A DNA stretch of 64,000 bases from contig NZ_CP046600.1 in NCBI RefSeq assembly GCF_018278905.1, forward strand, positions 1,922,001 through 1,986,000. The letters run 5' to 3'. Of the stretch, positions 7,048 through 18,230 are shown piece after piece. The position numbers were made by a program, and so were the translations under genes. Below the pieces are notes generated by a model that was given only the letters and a program-made list of their open reading frames with translations, did not search any database and was not told where the DNA came from. Source of the DNA: Mycobacterium spongiae (lineage in GTDB: Bacteria > Actinomycetota > Actinomycetes > Mycobacteriales > Mycobacteriaceae). Position 1 is the first letter of the stretch. Each line of letters begins with the position of its first letter.

Positions 7048-9480
7048 TTAGTGGCTCTTGCGGCTGGTGGCTACCGCGGCGACTGTGTCATTGAGGAGTG
7101 CCCCGTGATAGTCATCGCTGGTCCGCACATAGAGGCAGATCCGTTCGGTGCGGGCGCCGAGGCGGCGCTTCTCTATCTCGCCGTCCATACCCAGCCGGAG
7201 TTTGCGCATCGAGAGGGCACGGGCTCGGCGAATGAGCTGCAGCAGCATCAAGCGGTAAATGTCACGATGTCTCCAGGCGTCGTCTAGCCCACACAGCAAG
7301 GGTGCGTAGGTATGGCCGTGCTTGTGCGCGGCCCAGAACGCGACCGGCTGCTGCGGGCCGGCGGCGTCGGCGCGAATCCGCACAACCCCCAGCTCCCATG
7401 AGGGGTTGCACAGCATTTCGGGCAGGAGGCTGGGGGGCACCCGAAAAACGTTGATCCGCAACTTTCTTGCTGCAAGTTGTTCGAAGAGGTCATGCAGGTG
7501 CACAGTCTCCTCCGTGGTTAGTGGTGCTAGGCCGGTCCCGTGGAAGCTCACCTCGGTGTCGTCCACGTGCTCGAGAGCGGGGCGTAGCTGGTTGCGCTTC
7601 TTCTTGTCGAGCCCGGCGTACCAGGTTTTCTCGTCGGCGCCGTCGAGCGCGAGCGTGTGGGTGTCCAGGATCGGCACCTTGGCGAAGCCTTCGTCGAGCA
7701 TGAAGGCGTCCATTTCGGTGTCCCCATCGGGGAAGTCGCGCAGCATGATCGTGCTCGCTTCGCAGCGCTCGGCTTCCTCTTCGGCGGCGGCCACAATCAT
7801 TCGCAATGCGTCGCGCCAGGGACCGGTGCGGTCCAGATAGATGTGATTTCCCTCGGACAAGGTGGACCCGGCCATAATCACTTTGGACGTAAGGTAGTAG
7901 GGGTCTGTCGCCCGTCGCTCTTCGATCTCGCGTGACACATCCTCGGCCGAGAGCATGTCGTCTTTCGAGAGAAGCGCGGTGAGGAAAGTTGCGGAGACTA
8001 CCTGCCCGGACCGATCGCGGATAACGAGATAGCGGAAACGCCAACGGTGCTCGGGCGCAGCGTTCTCGCCGCCGTAGATCGCCTCGGCCGCCGCCATCGC
8101 GTCCCAGCTGCAATGCGCTGCGTCTCCTAGAACGGCGTCCCAGGTGGCGCGATCGATCTGGTGAATTGAGGTCGCGATCTTCATCCGTAATCCGTTGCCT
8201 TCCGGCGGCGTATCCGCGACGGCTTCGCGCGGAATAGCGTTCGCGAAGTCATCGGCGAGTTGACCGTCGGCGACCCCGAAGTCGCGCAGGACCGCGGGGA
8301 TATGGAAGGCCAGTCGATCGATGGCCTGGTCGATCTCAGCAAGGGTGTGTGCCGCGGTGACGCTGAGTCGAATGCCTCCGCGTTTCATCGGGACGGAAGG
8401 AAACACCGAGCAGTTCACATACAGGCCATCGTCGAGCATCCGCTTGGCGACCTCGTAGACGACGCGCGGAAGTCCGCACTGCAGGAAGAAGATCGGGGAC
8501 TCATTCACGGCCATGGGTGGCAGGCCGGTATCGCACAGCCGTGTGTTGACTCGGTCCACCCCGGCCCGCAGGGCGGCTTGTCGTTCGATAATTTCGGGGC
8601 TCAGATGAATGAGCGCGGCAGCCCGGACGGCACCCATCATCGGTGGTTGCATCGGTCCGCTGAATATCAGCGGACCGCCGGTGGTCCGTACCAGATCCCG
8701 CTCTTCGGGATCGCTGAATACCAAGCAGCCTCCGCCGGCGCCAAATCCTTTGTTCAGGGAGGTGGCGATCACCACACGGTCGTTGAGTGGGAACCTGCTA
8801 AGGAAGCTGCCCCGCCCGTGGCGCCCCGCCCACGACATTCCATGGGCGTCATCGACGTAAAGCCGCACGTTGGGCGCGACGGCCAGGATCTCCTCGAGGA
8901 GCTGAGTCGGGGCCATATCGCCGAACATCGAGTACACCCCGTCGAGGCCGAACCACACCGTCCGATGACGATTCGCCAGTTGGCGGATGGTGTCACAGGC
9001 CTGGTCAAGGTGATCATGGCGGACTAGCTCCACCCGGGTCCCGCCCGCCCGGGCCTGGTTGGCGCCGAGATGGACGGAATGGTGAACCTGGTGATCGAGC
9101 ACAATCGCGTCCCGCTCGTCAGCAAGAACCGGCAGGGCCGTCAGGTGCCCAAGCGTGGTGGTAGGGGTCACCAACGCGTACCCGCCGAAGAGCTCGGACA
9201 GTAGCGCCTCTACCTCTGCATAGAGCGGGTTCGAGACGTAGGCCCGCGAGCAGGAGAACTGGGTTCCGTACCGCTTTACCGCTTCGGCCACGCCATCGAC
9301 AAGCGCGGGATGGAACTCCAGGCCCAGATAGGAGCACGAGGAGAAGGAGGTTACGGGTCGCCCGTCAAGAGTGATGGACCGTCCGTCAAGCTCCTCATCC
9401 TTGCTGTCGAGATGCAACAACCCGCGTCGCTTGCCGGCATCGACGACGTCCTTGATCATCCCGATGAGTTTGCTGTCCAT
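7048..9480 (-). CDS. Fusion of an alpha-oxoamine synthase-type PLP enzyme with a GNAT-like acyltransferase domain
   Basis: 810 residues from the ATG at 9478-9480; the frame stays open 69 residues further upstream, but that part is low-complexity and unlike a domain. Residues about 1-400 are a fold-type I PLP enzyme of the alpha-oxoamine synthase group (8-amino-7-oxononanoate synthase, 2-amino-3-ketobutyrate ligase, CqsA-like): SCSYLGLEFHPA, LYVDDAHGMSW, and the PLP lysine in ATSLNKGFGAGGG (Lys244). Residues from about 435 resemble the GNAT/FemAB-like half found in M. tuberculosis BioF2 (Rv0032), but the domain order is reversed. Such enzymes condense an amino acid with an acyl-thioester. It is not found at this place in M. 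tuberculosis, and the product is unknown. Confidence 0.8.
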   Translation of the reverse strand: MDSKLIGMIKDVVDAGKRRGLLHLDSKDEELDGRSITLDGRPVTSFSSCSYLGLEFHPALVDGVAEAVKRYGTQFSCSRAYVSNPLYAEVEALLSELFGGYALVTPTTTLGHLTALPVLADERDAIVLDHQVHHSVHLGANQARAGGTRVELVRHDHLDQACDTIRQLANRHRTVWFGLDGVYSMFGDMAPTQLLEEILAVAPNVRLYVDDAHGMSWAGRHGRGSFLSRFPLNDRVVIATSLNKGFGAGGGCLVFSDPEERDLVRTTGGPLIFSGPMQPPMMGAVRAAALIHLSPEIIERQAALRAGVDRVNTRLCDTGLPPMAVNESPIFFLQCGLPRVVYEVAKRMLDDGLYVNCSVFPSVPMKRGGIRLSVTAAHTLAEIDQAIDRLAFHIPAVLRDFGVADGQLADDFANAIPREAVADTPPEGNGLRMKIATSIHQIDRATWDAVLGDAAHCSWDAMAAAEAIYGGENAAPEHRWRFRYLVIRDRSGQVVSATFLTALLSKDDMLSAEDVSREIEERRATDPYYLTSKVIMAGSTLSEGNHIYLDRTGPWRDALRMIVAAAEEEAERCEASTIMLRDFPDGDTEMDAFMLDEGFAKVPILDTHTLALDGADEKTWYAGLDKKKRNQLRPALEHVDDTEVSFHGTGLAPLTTEETVHLHDLFEQLAARKLRINVFRVPPSLLPEMLCNPSWELGVVRIRADAAGPQQPVAFWAAHKHGHTYAPLLCGLDDAWRHRDIYRLMLLQLIRRARALSMRKLRLGMDGEIEKRRLGARTERICLYVRTSDDYHGALLNDTVAAVATSRKSH

Positions 9481-9763
9481 GGTTCTTGCATCCTTGGGTG
9501 GCGGATCGGATGAACTGTCTGCGCGAGCGGACTTGCCAATTCGTGTTTGGGCTGGGGCGCTGGACAGATCCGGCGAGTCTGATCGTGCAGGTTGACGATC
9601 CGCGTCCGAGGGCATCGGGGTCAAAGGCAATTCGCCCAAACTGTGGCCAACGCCTGGGCAGCATGCCCAAGTGACCCGGCATCGCACTGTGGTACGAGCC
9701 CTGAGTTACCAATCGCCGCCAGGCTGGGGGCAGCCGGGCTAGGGACGGGCTAGGGTGAGCGCC

Positions 9764-10516
9764 GTGGCCGAGACCGCGCCGCTGCGGGTGCAGCTGATCG
9801 CAAAGACGGAGTTTCAGGCGCCGCGAGACGTGCCTTGGACGACCGACGCCGATGGCGGCTCCGCGCTGGTCGAGTTCGCCGGCCGGGCTTGCTACCAGAG
9901 CTGGTCCAAGCCCAATCCCAGAACCGCCACCAACGCTGGCTACGTCAAGCACATCATCGACGTCGGCCATTTCTCGGTGCTGGAGCATGCGAGTGTGTCG
10001 TTCTACATCACGGGTATCTCGCGATCGTGCACACATGAACTGGTCCGGCACCGGCATTTCTCCTACTCCCAGCTGTCGCAGCGTTACGTGCCGGAAAACG
10101 ATTCGCAGGTCGTTGTACCGCCAGGGATGGAGGACGACCCGGAGCTGCGGCAAATTCTGATCGCGACCGCCGACGCCAGCCGTGCCACCTACACCGAGTT
10201 ACTGGAAAGGTTGGAAGCCAAGTTCGCTGACCAACCGAATGCGGTTCTGCGCCGCAAGCAAGCCCGCCAGGCTGCCCGCGCCGTGCTCCCCAACGCCACC
10301 GAGACCCGTATCGTCGTCACCGGAAACTATCGGGCGTGGCGGCACTTCATCGCCATGCGGGCCAGCGAACACGCGGATGTAGAAATCCGGTGCCTGGCCA
10401 TCGAGTGCCTCCGTCAGCTGGTCGAGGTGGCGCCGGCGGTGTTCGCAGACTTCGAGGTCACCGCCCTCGCTGACGGCACCGAGGTCGCCACCAGTCCTTT
10501 CGCGACAGAAGCCTGA
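9764..10516 (+). CDS. thyX: Flavin-dependent thymidylate synthase ThyX
   Basis: FAD/NADPH-dependent synthesis of dTMP from dUMP, yielding tetrahydrofolate directly. The signature [14 protein letters not shown] (from about Arg95) is the ThyX RHRxxSxxS motif. The GTG at 9764 gives 250 residues, the same as M. tuberculosis ThyX, with AGGG 8 bases upstream; the GTG at 9755 is also in frame but lies too close to that site. The gene heads thyX-dapA-rnj, which keeps the M. tuberculosis order. With ThyA also present, the cell has two routes to dTMP. Confidence 0.96.
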   Translation: MAETAPLRVQLIAKTEFQAPRDVPWTTDADGGSALVEFAGRACYQSWSKPNPRTATNAGYVKHIIDVGHFSVLEHASVSFYITGISRSCTHELVRHRHFSYSQLSQRYVPENDSQVVVPPGMEDDPELRQILIATADASRATYTELLERLEAKFADQPNAVLRRKQARQAARAVLPNATETRIVVTGNYRAWRHFIAMRASEHADVEIRCLAIECLRQLVEVAPAVFADFEVTALADGTEVATSPFATEA

Positions 10517-11521
<1,005 letters not shown>

Positions 11522-11564
11522 GGCTCTCGAGTGAGGCCAAAGTGAGCCAAAGGATGGCCGGCAA

Positions 11565-13241
11565 GTGGAGTTAGAGCTCACACCACCCGGTCCTTTGGCC
11601 TCGGGCGGCCTGCGGGTCACGGCGTTGGGGGGCATCAGCGAGATCGGCCGCAATATGACGGTTTTCGAGCATCTGGGCCGGCTGCTGATCATCGACTGCG
11701 GGGTACTGTTCCCCAACCACGACGAGCCGGGTGTCGATCTGATTTTGCCGGATATCCGCCATATCGAAGACCGGCTCGACGACATCGAGGCGCTGGTGCT
11801 GACCCATGCCCACGAAGACCACATTGGTGCGATCCCGTTCCTGCTGAAGCTGCGGCCCGACATCCCGATCGTCGGCTCGAAGTTCACCCTGGCGCTGGTG
11901 GCCGCGAAATGCCGCGAGCACCGCATCAAGCCGGTATTCGTCCAGGTCGGTGAGGGACAGAGCAGCAAGCATGGTGTGTTCGAGTGCGAGTACTTCGCGG
12001 TAAACCATTCCACCCCGGACGCCCTCGCCATCGCGATCTACACCGGCGCGGGAACCGTCTTGGTCAGCGGCGACATCAAGCTCGATCAACTTCCGCTGGA
12101 TGGGCGCCCCACTGACTTGCCCGGGTTGTCCAGGCTCGGGAACGCCGGTGTTGACCTGTTCTTGTGTGACTCCACCAATGCCGAGCACCCCGGCGTCGGG
12201 CCGTCCGAAAGCGAGGTCGGTCCCACGCTGCACCGGCTGATCCGCGGCGCCGACGGCCGAGTCATCGTGGCGTGTTTCGCCTCCAATGTCGACCGGGTCC
12301 AGCAGATCATCGATGCGGCAGTGGCATTGGGCCGGCGAGTGTCGTTCGTCGGGCGATCGATGGTGCGCAACATGAGAATCGCCAAGGAACTGGGTTTCTT
12401 GCGGGTCGCCGATTCTGATGTGCTCGACATCGGCGCTGCCGAAACATTGCCTCCCGAACAGGTGTTGTTGATAACGACGGGCACGCAGGGCGAGCCGATG
12501 TCGGCATTGTCTCGCATGTCACGCGGTGAGCATCGCAGCATCACCTTGACCCCCGGTGATCTCATCGTGTTGTCCTCGTCGCTGATCCCCGGAAACGAGG
12601 AGGCGGTATACGGTGTCATCGACGCCCTCTCCAAGATCGGAGCTCGCGTCGTCACCAATGCCCAAGCCCGAGTGCATGTTTCCGGTCACGCGTATGCCGG
12701 GGAGCTGCTGTTCCTTTACAACGGAATTCGTCCCCGCCACGTCATGCCGGTACACGGAACCTGGCGGCACTTGCGGGCCAATGCCAAGCTAGCCGCAAGT
12801 ACCGGAGTAGCGCCGGAATCAATTCTGTTGGCCGAGAACGGTGTCAGCGTTGATCTGGTCGCCGGCAAAGCCAGCATTTCGGGTGCGGTGCCGGTGGGCA
12901 AGATGTTCGTTGATGGCTTGATCACCGGCGACGTCGGTGACATCACTCTGGGCGAGCGACTCATCCTGTCTTCTGGCTTCGTCGCGGTAACCGTGGTGGT
13001 CAAACGCGGCACTGGCCAGCCCGTGGCCGCCCCGCACCTGCACTCGCGCGGCTTCTCCGAAGATCCCAAAGCGCTGGAACCCGCAGTGCGCAAGGTTGAG
13101 GCCGAGCTGGAGACGTTGGTGGCTGCCAACGTCACCGATCCCATCCGGATCGCACAGGGGGTGCGCCGCACGGTGGGCAAATGGGTGGGTGCGACTTACC
13201 GTCGGCAGCCGATGATCGTGCCCACGGTCATCGAGGTCTGA
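11565..13241 (+). CDS. rnj: Ribonuclease J
   Basis: Metallo-beta-lactamase/beta-CASP ribonuclease with endo- and 5'-exonuclease activity in RNA turnover. 558 residues, the same as M. tuberculosis Rv2752c. The HAHEDH zinc motif is at residues 81-86, VNHSTPD and GDIKLDQ complete the metal sites, and the beta-CASP motifs around CDSTNAEHPG and ARVHVSGHA are present. A Shine-Dalgarno-like AAAGGA lies before the GTG at 11565. It follows dapA by 43 bases and is convergent with the methyltransferase gene. Confidence 0.96.
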   Translation: MELELTPPGPLASGGLRVTALGGISEIGRNMTVFEHLGRLLIIDCGVLFPNHDEPGVDLILPDIRHIEDRLDDIEALVLTHAHEDHIGAIPFLLKLRPDIPIVGSKFTLALVAAKCREHRIKPVFVQVGEGQSSKHGVFECEYFAVNHSTPDALAIAIYTGAGTVLVSGDIKLDQLPLDGRPTDLPGLSRLGNAGVDLFLCDSTNAEHPGVGPSESEVGPTLHRLIRGADGRVIVACFASNVDRVQQIIDAAVALGRRVSFVGRSMVRNMRIAKELGFLRVADSDVLDIGAAETLPPEQVLLITTGTQGEPMSALSRMSRGEHRSITLTPGDLIVLSSSLIPGNEEAVYGVIDALSKIGARVVTNAQARVHVSGHAYAGELLFLYNGIRPRHVMPVHGTWRHLRANAKLAASTGVAPESILLAENGVSVDLVAGKASISGAVPVGKMFVDGLITGDVGDITLGERLILSSGFVAVTVVVKRGTGQPVAAPHLHSRGFSEDPKALEPAVRKVEAELETLVAANVTDPIRIAQGVRRTVGKWVGATYRRQPMIVPTVIEV

Positions 13242-13295
13242 CGCGTCTGTGAAAGATCAACCACCGCTGGTCTTGTGGCGGTTGCGACGAGGGTG

Positions 13296-14168
13296 CTAGC
13301 TCTTCTCGGCGTAGGCCGACCACTCGAGCTGCGATGCACCGAGTTTGCGGCCGGTGTGTTCGACATAGCGCTGGACAAGTTCGTCGGGTCCGGCCTGATC
13401 CACCAACCGCCATCCATACTCGGAGAGGAAGCCCGCCACGTCGTCAGGCTGCAAGCCGAAATGCCACAGCTGCCGTCGTCGGCGCACCGATCGGTATAGC
13501 GTCCGGGTGCCATAGCGATTCGTGCCGTCGATGAAGTCCCGGCGGACGTAGGTGAACACGATGCGGCTGCCCGGAGCGGCCGCTCTCAGGCCTTCGAATG
13601 TTCTGCGAACAGCGTCTTCGGTGAGGTATTGGGTAACGCCCTCGCAGATGAAGAAGACGCGGTAGTCGGTGAGGTAGCCGTGCTCGGCCAGTGCGGTCAG
13701 CAGATCGTCATGCTCGAAGTCCACCGCCACCAAGCGAACCGACAACGGCAGTTCGCCGAGCACCCGTCGGACCGTCTTGGCCTTTCGGGCAATATTGACC
13801 GGCAGGTCTGCTTCGAAGACGGGGATGCGGACCTGCCGGGTCAACCGGTAGGCCCGTGTGTCGAACCCAGCGCCGAGGATGACCACCGCGTCGATATTGT
13901 CGAGTGCTTCGCTGAGCTTGTCGCCGACAAAGCGCTTGCGGCAGCACAGATTGACCCACAGCCCGGGCCCAGACCATTCCGACACCTTGATCAGTGCGCG
14001 CCGTAGCGGCGCGTATCGGGTCGCGCTGACGAGCCATCGCAGGGGTGCCGGCAGAAACAGGTCCGCGAGGTCGTCGTCTACGAGCCGGTGCTCGGCGGTC
14101 TCGTTTTGTTCGACGGCGGCCAAAAGCATGGGGCCGAACGCGGTCTGTGCGGCGGGATTTCGGGTCAT
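13296..14168 (-). CDS. SAM-dependent methyltransferase (leucine carboxyl methyltransferase-like family)
   Basis: 290-residue class I SAM methyltransferase of the family expanded in mycobacteria (Rv2751-like). The SAM site is AVVILGAGFDTRAYRL, followed by VFEADLPVNIARKAK and FFICEGVTQYLTEDAVR. It lies 3 bases downstream of the SDR gene on the same strand, so the two are probably one transcript with the small monooxygenase-like gene. The methyl acceptor is unknown; related proteins act on small molecules or lipids. Confidence 0.88.
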   Translation of the reverse strand: MTRNPAAQTAFGPMLLAAVEQNETAEHRLVDDDLADLFLPAPLRWLVSATRYAPLRRALIKVSEWSGPGLWVNLCCRKRFVGDKLSEALDNIDAVVILGAGFDTRAYRLTRQVRIPVFEADLPVNIARKAKTVRRVLGELPLSVRLVAVDFEHDDLLTALAEHGYLTDYRVFFICEGVTQYLTEDAVRRTFEGLRAAAPGSRIVFTYVRRDFIDGTNRYGTRTLYRSVRRRRQLWHFGLQPDDVAGFLSEYGWRLVDQAGPDELVQRYVEHTGRKLGASQLEWSAYAEKS

Positions 14169-14171
14169 CGG

Positions 14172-15014
14172 CTACCGCTTGTTCACGAAGCCCGCATCAA
14201 CCGGCAGGGTGACGCCGGTAACATAGCGAGCCTGGTCGGACACCAGCCACGCCACGGCGTTGGCGATGTCATCGGGCTTTACCAACTCGACGGGCAACGC
14301 GTTGCCCAGATCCCGGGGTGCATCCGCTTCGGCTGTATCTAGCCACTGCCGGAAGAACTCGTTGTTGATCATTGGCGTGTCGACCCCGCACGGATGTATC
14401 GAATTGACCCGAATATTGTGCGACGCAAGTTGGTTCGCGTAAGCCCGCATTAGGCCGACCACGCCGTGCTTGGCGGCCGTGTAGCCAAGCGATCCGGGAT
14501 CATCGCTGCCGATGCCGACCAGCCCTGCGGCTGAGCTGATCAACACGATCGAGCCGCCGTTACCCTGGGCGATCATGGTCGGTACCGCAACTTGCACGGT
14601 GTGGTAGACGCCGCTCAGATTGACGTCGATAACGTCGTTCCAGCCGTCGTCGCCCGCCCCCATCATGGCGATACCCGCATTAGCCACAACTATGTCGAGA
14701 CGGTCGAACTCTTCGAGGCCAGCTTGCAACGCGGCGGACAGCGATGCGCGATCGCGGACGTCGGCCTGTCTGGCCACGATTCGGGCGCCGAAGTCCTCGA
14801 CGCGCTTGACGGTGTCTGCCAGATCATCGGCAGTGCTCAACGGATAAGGCACAGTGGCGATTTGGTCGCAGATGTCCACCGCGATGATGTCGGCGCCGCC
14901 AGCCGCCAGTCGAATAGCGTGTGCGCGCCCCAAGCCGCGCGCGGCGCCGGTAATGAAGGCGGTCTTGCCTTTCAGGGGCTCGTCTAGCGGTCCGTCCGGC
15001 GGCACGTCGATCAC
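14172..15014 (-). CDS. SDR oxidoreductase, mycofactocin-coupled type
   Basis: 280 residues from the GTG at 15012-15014. The NAD site is [20 protein letters not shown], and the catalytic Ser-Tyr-Lys is in [10 protein letters not shown] ... YTAAKHG. The loop after AVDICDQ ([18 protein letters not shown]) is the hallmark of mycofactocin-associated SDRs, which hold NAD without release and pass electrons to mycofactocin. It corresponds to Rv2750. The start overlaps the stop of the upstream small gene (GTGA), arguing for translational coupling and against the longer open frame, which reaches 15167. The substrate is probably an alcohol; identity unknown. Confidence 0.87.
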   Translation of the reverse strand: MIDVPPDGPLDEPLKGKTAFITGAARGLGRAHAIRLAAGGADIIAVDICDQIATVPYPLSTADDLADTVKRVEDFGARIVARQADVRDRASLSAALQAGLEEFDRLDIVVANAGIAMMGAGDDGWNDVIDVNLSGVYHTVQVAVPTMIAQGNGGSIVLISSAAGLVGIGSDDPGSLGYTAAKHGVVGLMRAYANQLASHNIRVNSIHPCGVDTPMINNEFFRQWLDTAEADAPRDLGNALPVELVKPDDIANAVAWLVSDQARYVTGVTLPVDAGFVNKR

Positions 15015-15322
15015 TGACGCAGCTGTCCTTTGTCGCGATCCCCGGCTGGAATGGGCTGTAACAATTTGATGTCGGGAGCTCCGGCAAGATGCTCGCCGGC
15101 TGCGGTGAACATCGCGGTCGCCGCGGGTGCGGTGGCATGAGTCTGGAGCGCTTCGGGACTTTCCCATTGCTCGATGAAGACAAAGGTTTCGCCGGTTTCG
15201 TGGAGCGCATAGAGCTGGCAGCCAGGTTCGCTGTGCACCTCTGCGACTGTGCGCGTGAGGATATCGCGAACGATGTCGACTGATTCGGGTTTGACGTTCA
15301 ATGTCGCGACGACAACGGGCAT
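15011..15322 (-). CDS. Antibiotic biosynthesis monooxygenase (ABM) family protein
   Basis: 103 residues from the ATG at 15320-15322, the ortholog of Rv2749 by place and length. The ferredoxin-like ABM fold is indicated by [20 protein letters not shown], then [26 protein letters not shown] split by the usual turn. Such dimeric proteins include cofactor-free monooxygenases and IsdG-type haem degraders, but many have no known activity. It is first in a three-gene run with the SDR and the methyltransferase. Confidence 0.85.
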   Translation of the reverse strand: MPVVVATLNVKPESVDIVRDILTRTVAEVHSEPGCQLYALHETGETFVFIEQWESPEALQTHATAPAATAMFTAAGEHLAGAPDIKLLQPIPAGDRDKGQLRQ

Positions 15323-15525
15323 GCCAGGCCTCCTGGGTCTGCGGTGTTTATGGGACACGCGTTGGGGGATGCGGGGTTGGTGCGGCGGGAACTCAGAATG
15401 ACTTTTCTCACCGCTTGTCACCCTACTCACGCGTCTCGGCGACCGACGGCGCAGAGCGTGCCGAGATGAGCGTTACCAGTGTGGCGGGTGGTGTAGATGG
15501 TGTATTTGCGACTACCCTTGCGTGC

Positions 15526-18114
15526 ATGGCAAGCAAGACTGTTGGCCGCTCCAGTAGTCGAACGAGCAGGTCAAAGGCCACTTCGCGGGGTGCGCCACGA
15601 AGTGCGCGATCAGCTGCTCCCAAGAAGCGTCCCAGTGCTCCCAAAAAGCGTCCCAGCAAGCCCGCCAAAGCAGTGAGCAGGCCGGTCGGCCGGCGCAATC
15701 GGTCGATGCTGGTCGCTGCCGGACTCACCTGCGGCCGGGTCATGCGCGCGACGTGGCTAATGGCTGCCAAAGGCACGGGTGGCGCCGCGCGGTCGATCGG
15801 GCGGGCCCGCGACATCGAGCCCGGACATCGCCGTGACGGAATAGCGCTGGTTCTGCTCGGAGTTGCCGTGATCGTCGCGGCCAGCTCCTGGTTCGACGCG
15901 GCCCGGCCGGTGGGCGTATGGGTCGACGTGGTGCTGCGCACCCTGATCGGCTCGGGTGTTGTTGTGCTGCCGGTGGTCGCGGTGGGGGTGGCGGTAACGC
16001 TGATGCGGACCGCGCCCAACCCCGACGCGCGGCCGCGGCTGATCCTTGGTGCCAGCCTGATCGGATGCTCGTTGCTGGGCCTCTGTCACCTATGGGCGGG
16101 TTCGCCGCAAGGTCCCGAGTTGCGGCGAAGTGCGGGGGGCTTTGTCGGTTTCGTCATCGGTGGTCCGCTGGCGGACGGATTGACCGCGTGGATCGCCGCA
16201 CCGTTGTTGTTCATCGGTGCGTTATTTGGATTGTTGCTGCTGACCGGAATCACCATCCGCGAAGTGCCCGATGCCTTGCGCGCGATGTTCGGCACCGGGC
16301 TATTCCAACGTGACTACGACGCCGGCGATCCTTACGAGGGTGGCGAGGGCCGCGATGCCGACCTACGGGACCTCGCGAGCGAGGACTTCTCCGACGGCTA
16401 CTACGACGATTCTCATCAAGGGTCGTTCGCCGACGACGAGGCGCAGGCGTGGCCCGCTGGCGACCTCCCCGAAAACCCAGACGATGTTCCGACCACCCCG
16501 GAACCGGCGGTTGCGCGCGGCGCCGGAAAGCCCGGAAAGTCCCGAAAGAACGGTGATGATAGCCGTGGCTCCCGAAAGCAGAACACCCAGATGCTGGACC
16601 GGGTGGTCGAAGGTCCGTACACGCTGCCGTCGCTGGACCTGTTGCTAGCCGGTGACCCGCCCAAGAAGCGCAGCGCCGCCAACAGCCACATGGCTGGCGC
16701 CATCGGGGATGTGCTCACCCAGTTCAAGGTCAACGCCGCGGTTACTGGCTGCACCCGCGGGCCCACAGTCACCCGCTACGAAGTCGAGCTTGGCCCGGGC
16801 GTCAAGGTGGAGAAGATCACCGCACTGCAGCGCAACATCGCCTACGCGGTGGCCACCGAGAGTGTCCGCATGCTGGCCCCGATCCCCGGCAAGTCCGCTG
16901 TCGGTATCGAAGTACCCAACACCGATCGGGAGATGGTGCGACTGGCCGAGGTACTCACCGCGCCGGCTACCCGCCGCGACCATCATCCGCTGGTGATCGG
17001 ACTGGGCAAGGACATCGAAGGGGACTTCATCTCCGCCAACCTGGCCAAAATGCCACACCTGCTGGTCGCCGGCTCTACCGGTTCCGGCAAGTCCAGCTTC
17101 GTCAACTCCATGCTGATTTCGCTGTTGACTCGGGCCACTCCGGAGGAGGTCAGGATGATCCTGATTGATCCGAAGATGGTGGAGCTGACTCCCTACGAAG
17201 GCATTCCGCATCTGATCACGCCGATCATCACCCAGCCTAAGAAGGCCGCGGCTGCGCTCGCGTGGCTCGTCGACGAAATGGAGCAGCGGTACCAGGACAT
17301 GCAGGCGTCGCGGGTGCGCCACATCGATGACTTCAACGAGAAGGTGCGATCGGGCGCGATCACGGCGCCGCTTGGCAGCAAACGGGAGTACCGGCCCTAT
17401 CCGTATGTCGTTGCGATCGTCGATGAGTTGGCTGACCTGATGATGACCGCGCCGCGCGACGTCGAGGACGCCATCGTGCGGATTACCCAGAAAGCCCGTG
17501 CGGCGGGCATCCACCTGGTGCTGGCTACCCAGCGCCCGTCGGTAGACGTGGTCACCGGGCTCATCAAGACCAACGTGCCGTCACGGCTCGCCTTTGCAAC
17601 CTCGTCGCTCACCGATAGTCGAGTCATCCTGGACCAAGCGGGGGCGGAAAAGCTGATCGGCATGGGCGACGGGCTGTTCCTGCCGATGGGTGCCAGCAAA
17701 CCGATCCGGCTCCAGGGCGCGTTCATCAGCGACGAGGAGATTCATACCGTCGTCGCCGCCTGCAAGGATCAGGCCGAGCCGGAATACACCGAGGGGGTCA
17801 CTACCGCAAAGCCGTCCGGCGAGCGCACCGACGTCGATCCGGACATCGGCGACGATATGGATGTGTTCCTGCAAGCGGTCGAGCTGGTCGTGTCCAGCCA
17901 GTTCGGGTCCACGTCGATGCTGCAACGAAAGCTGCGGGTCGGTTTCGCCAAAGCCGGCCGGTTGATGGACCTGATGGAGACGCGCGACATCGTGGGGCCC
18001 AGTGAAGGGTCAAAGGCGCGTGAGGTGCTGGTCAAGCCCGATGAGCTGGCGGCGACGTTGGCGGCGATCCGGGGCCCGAACTCAGGCGCCGATCCCGACG
18101 AGGAGACCGAGTAG
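15526..18114 (+). CDS. ftsK: DNA translocase FtsK
   Basis: Membrane-anchored DNA pump that clears chromosome ends from the closing septum. 862 residues from the ATG at 15526 (MASKTVGRSSSRTSRSKA), aligned with the M. tuberculosis start; the frame is open further upstream but non-conserved. Order of parts: a basic, Lys/Pro/Ser-rich N-tail (about 1-80), four or so membrane segments (about 100-260), an acidic linker (about 265-370), the motor with Walker A GSTGSGKSS at residue 516 and Walker B VAIVDELADLM, and the C-terminal gamma winged helix that reads KOPS (DMDVFLQAVELV...). It is convergent with argA. Confidence 0.96.
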   Translation: MASKTVGRSSSRTSRSKATSRGAPRSARSAAPKKRPSAPKKRPSKPAKAVSRPVGRRNRSMLVAAGLTCGRVMRATWLMAAKGTGGAARSIGRARDIEPGHRRDGIALVLLGVAVIVAASSWFDAARPVGVWVDVVLRTLIGSGVVVLPVVAVGVAVTLMRTAPNPDARPRLILGASLIGCSLLGLCHLWAGSPQGPELRRSAGGFVGFVIGGPLADGLTAWIAAPLLFIGALFGLLLLTGITIREVPDALRAMFGTGLFQRDYDAGDPYEGGEGRDADLRDLASEDFSDGYYDDSHQGSFADDEAQAWPAGDLPENPDDVPTTPEPAVARGAGKPGKSRKNGDDSRGSRKQNTQMLDRVVEGPYTLPSLDLLLAGDPPKKRSAANSHMAGAIGDVLTQFKVNAAVTGCTRGPTVTRYEVELGPGVKVEKITALQRNIAYAVATESVRMLAPIPGKSAVGIEVPNTDREMVRLAEVLTAPATRRDHHPLVIGLGKDIEGDFISANLAKMPHLLVAGSTGSGKSSFVNSMLISLLTRATPEEVRMILIDPKMVELTPYEGIPHLITPIITQPKKAAAALAWLVDEMEQRYQDMQASRVRHIDDFNEKVRSGAITAPLGSKREYRPYPYVVAIVDELADLMMTAPRDVEDAIVRITQKARAAGIHLVLATQRPSVDVVTGLIKTNVPSRLAFATSSLTDSRVILDQAGAEKLIGMGDGLFLPMGASKPIRLQGAFISDEEIHTVVAACKDQAEPEYTEGVTTAKPSGERTDVDPDIGDDMDVFLQAVELVVSSQFGSTSMLQRKLRVGFAKAGRLMDLMETRDIVGPSEGSKAREVLVKPDELAATLAAIRGPNSGADPDEETE

Positions 18115-18171
18115 CACCGCCGAGCAGACACTAAGTCACACGCCGGAGGCGGCGTGGGTGCGCTTCTTGTG

Positions 18172-18230
18172 CTGCTCGTGCTGCTCGTGCTGCTCGTGCT
18201 GCTCGTGCTGCTCGTGCTGCTCGTGCTGCT
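18172..18230. repeat. 9-bp tandem repeat CTGCTCGTG, six full copies plus part
   Basis: Six perfect copies of CTGCTCGTG (18172-18225) and a partial CTGCT (18226-18230) fill the space between the convergent genes ftsK and argA. The array runs into the argA stop codon (complement of 18229-18231). Nine-base arrays of this type commonly change copy number; here a change would not shift any reading frame, since it lies outside both genes. Confidence 0.95.
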
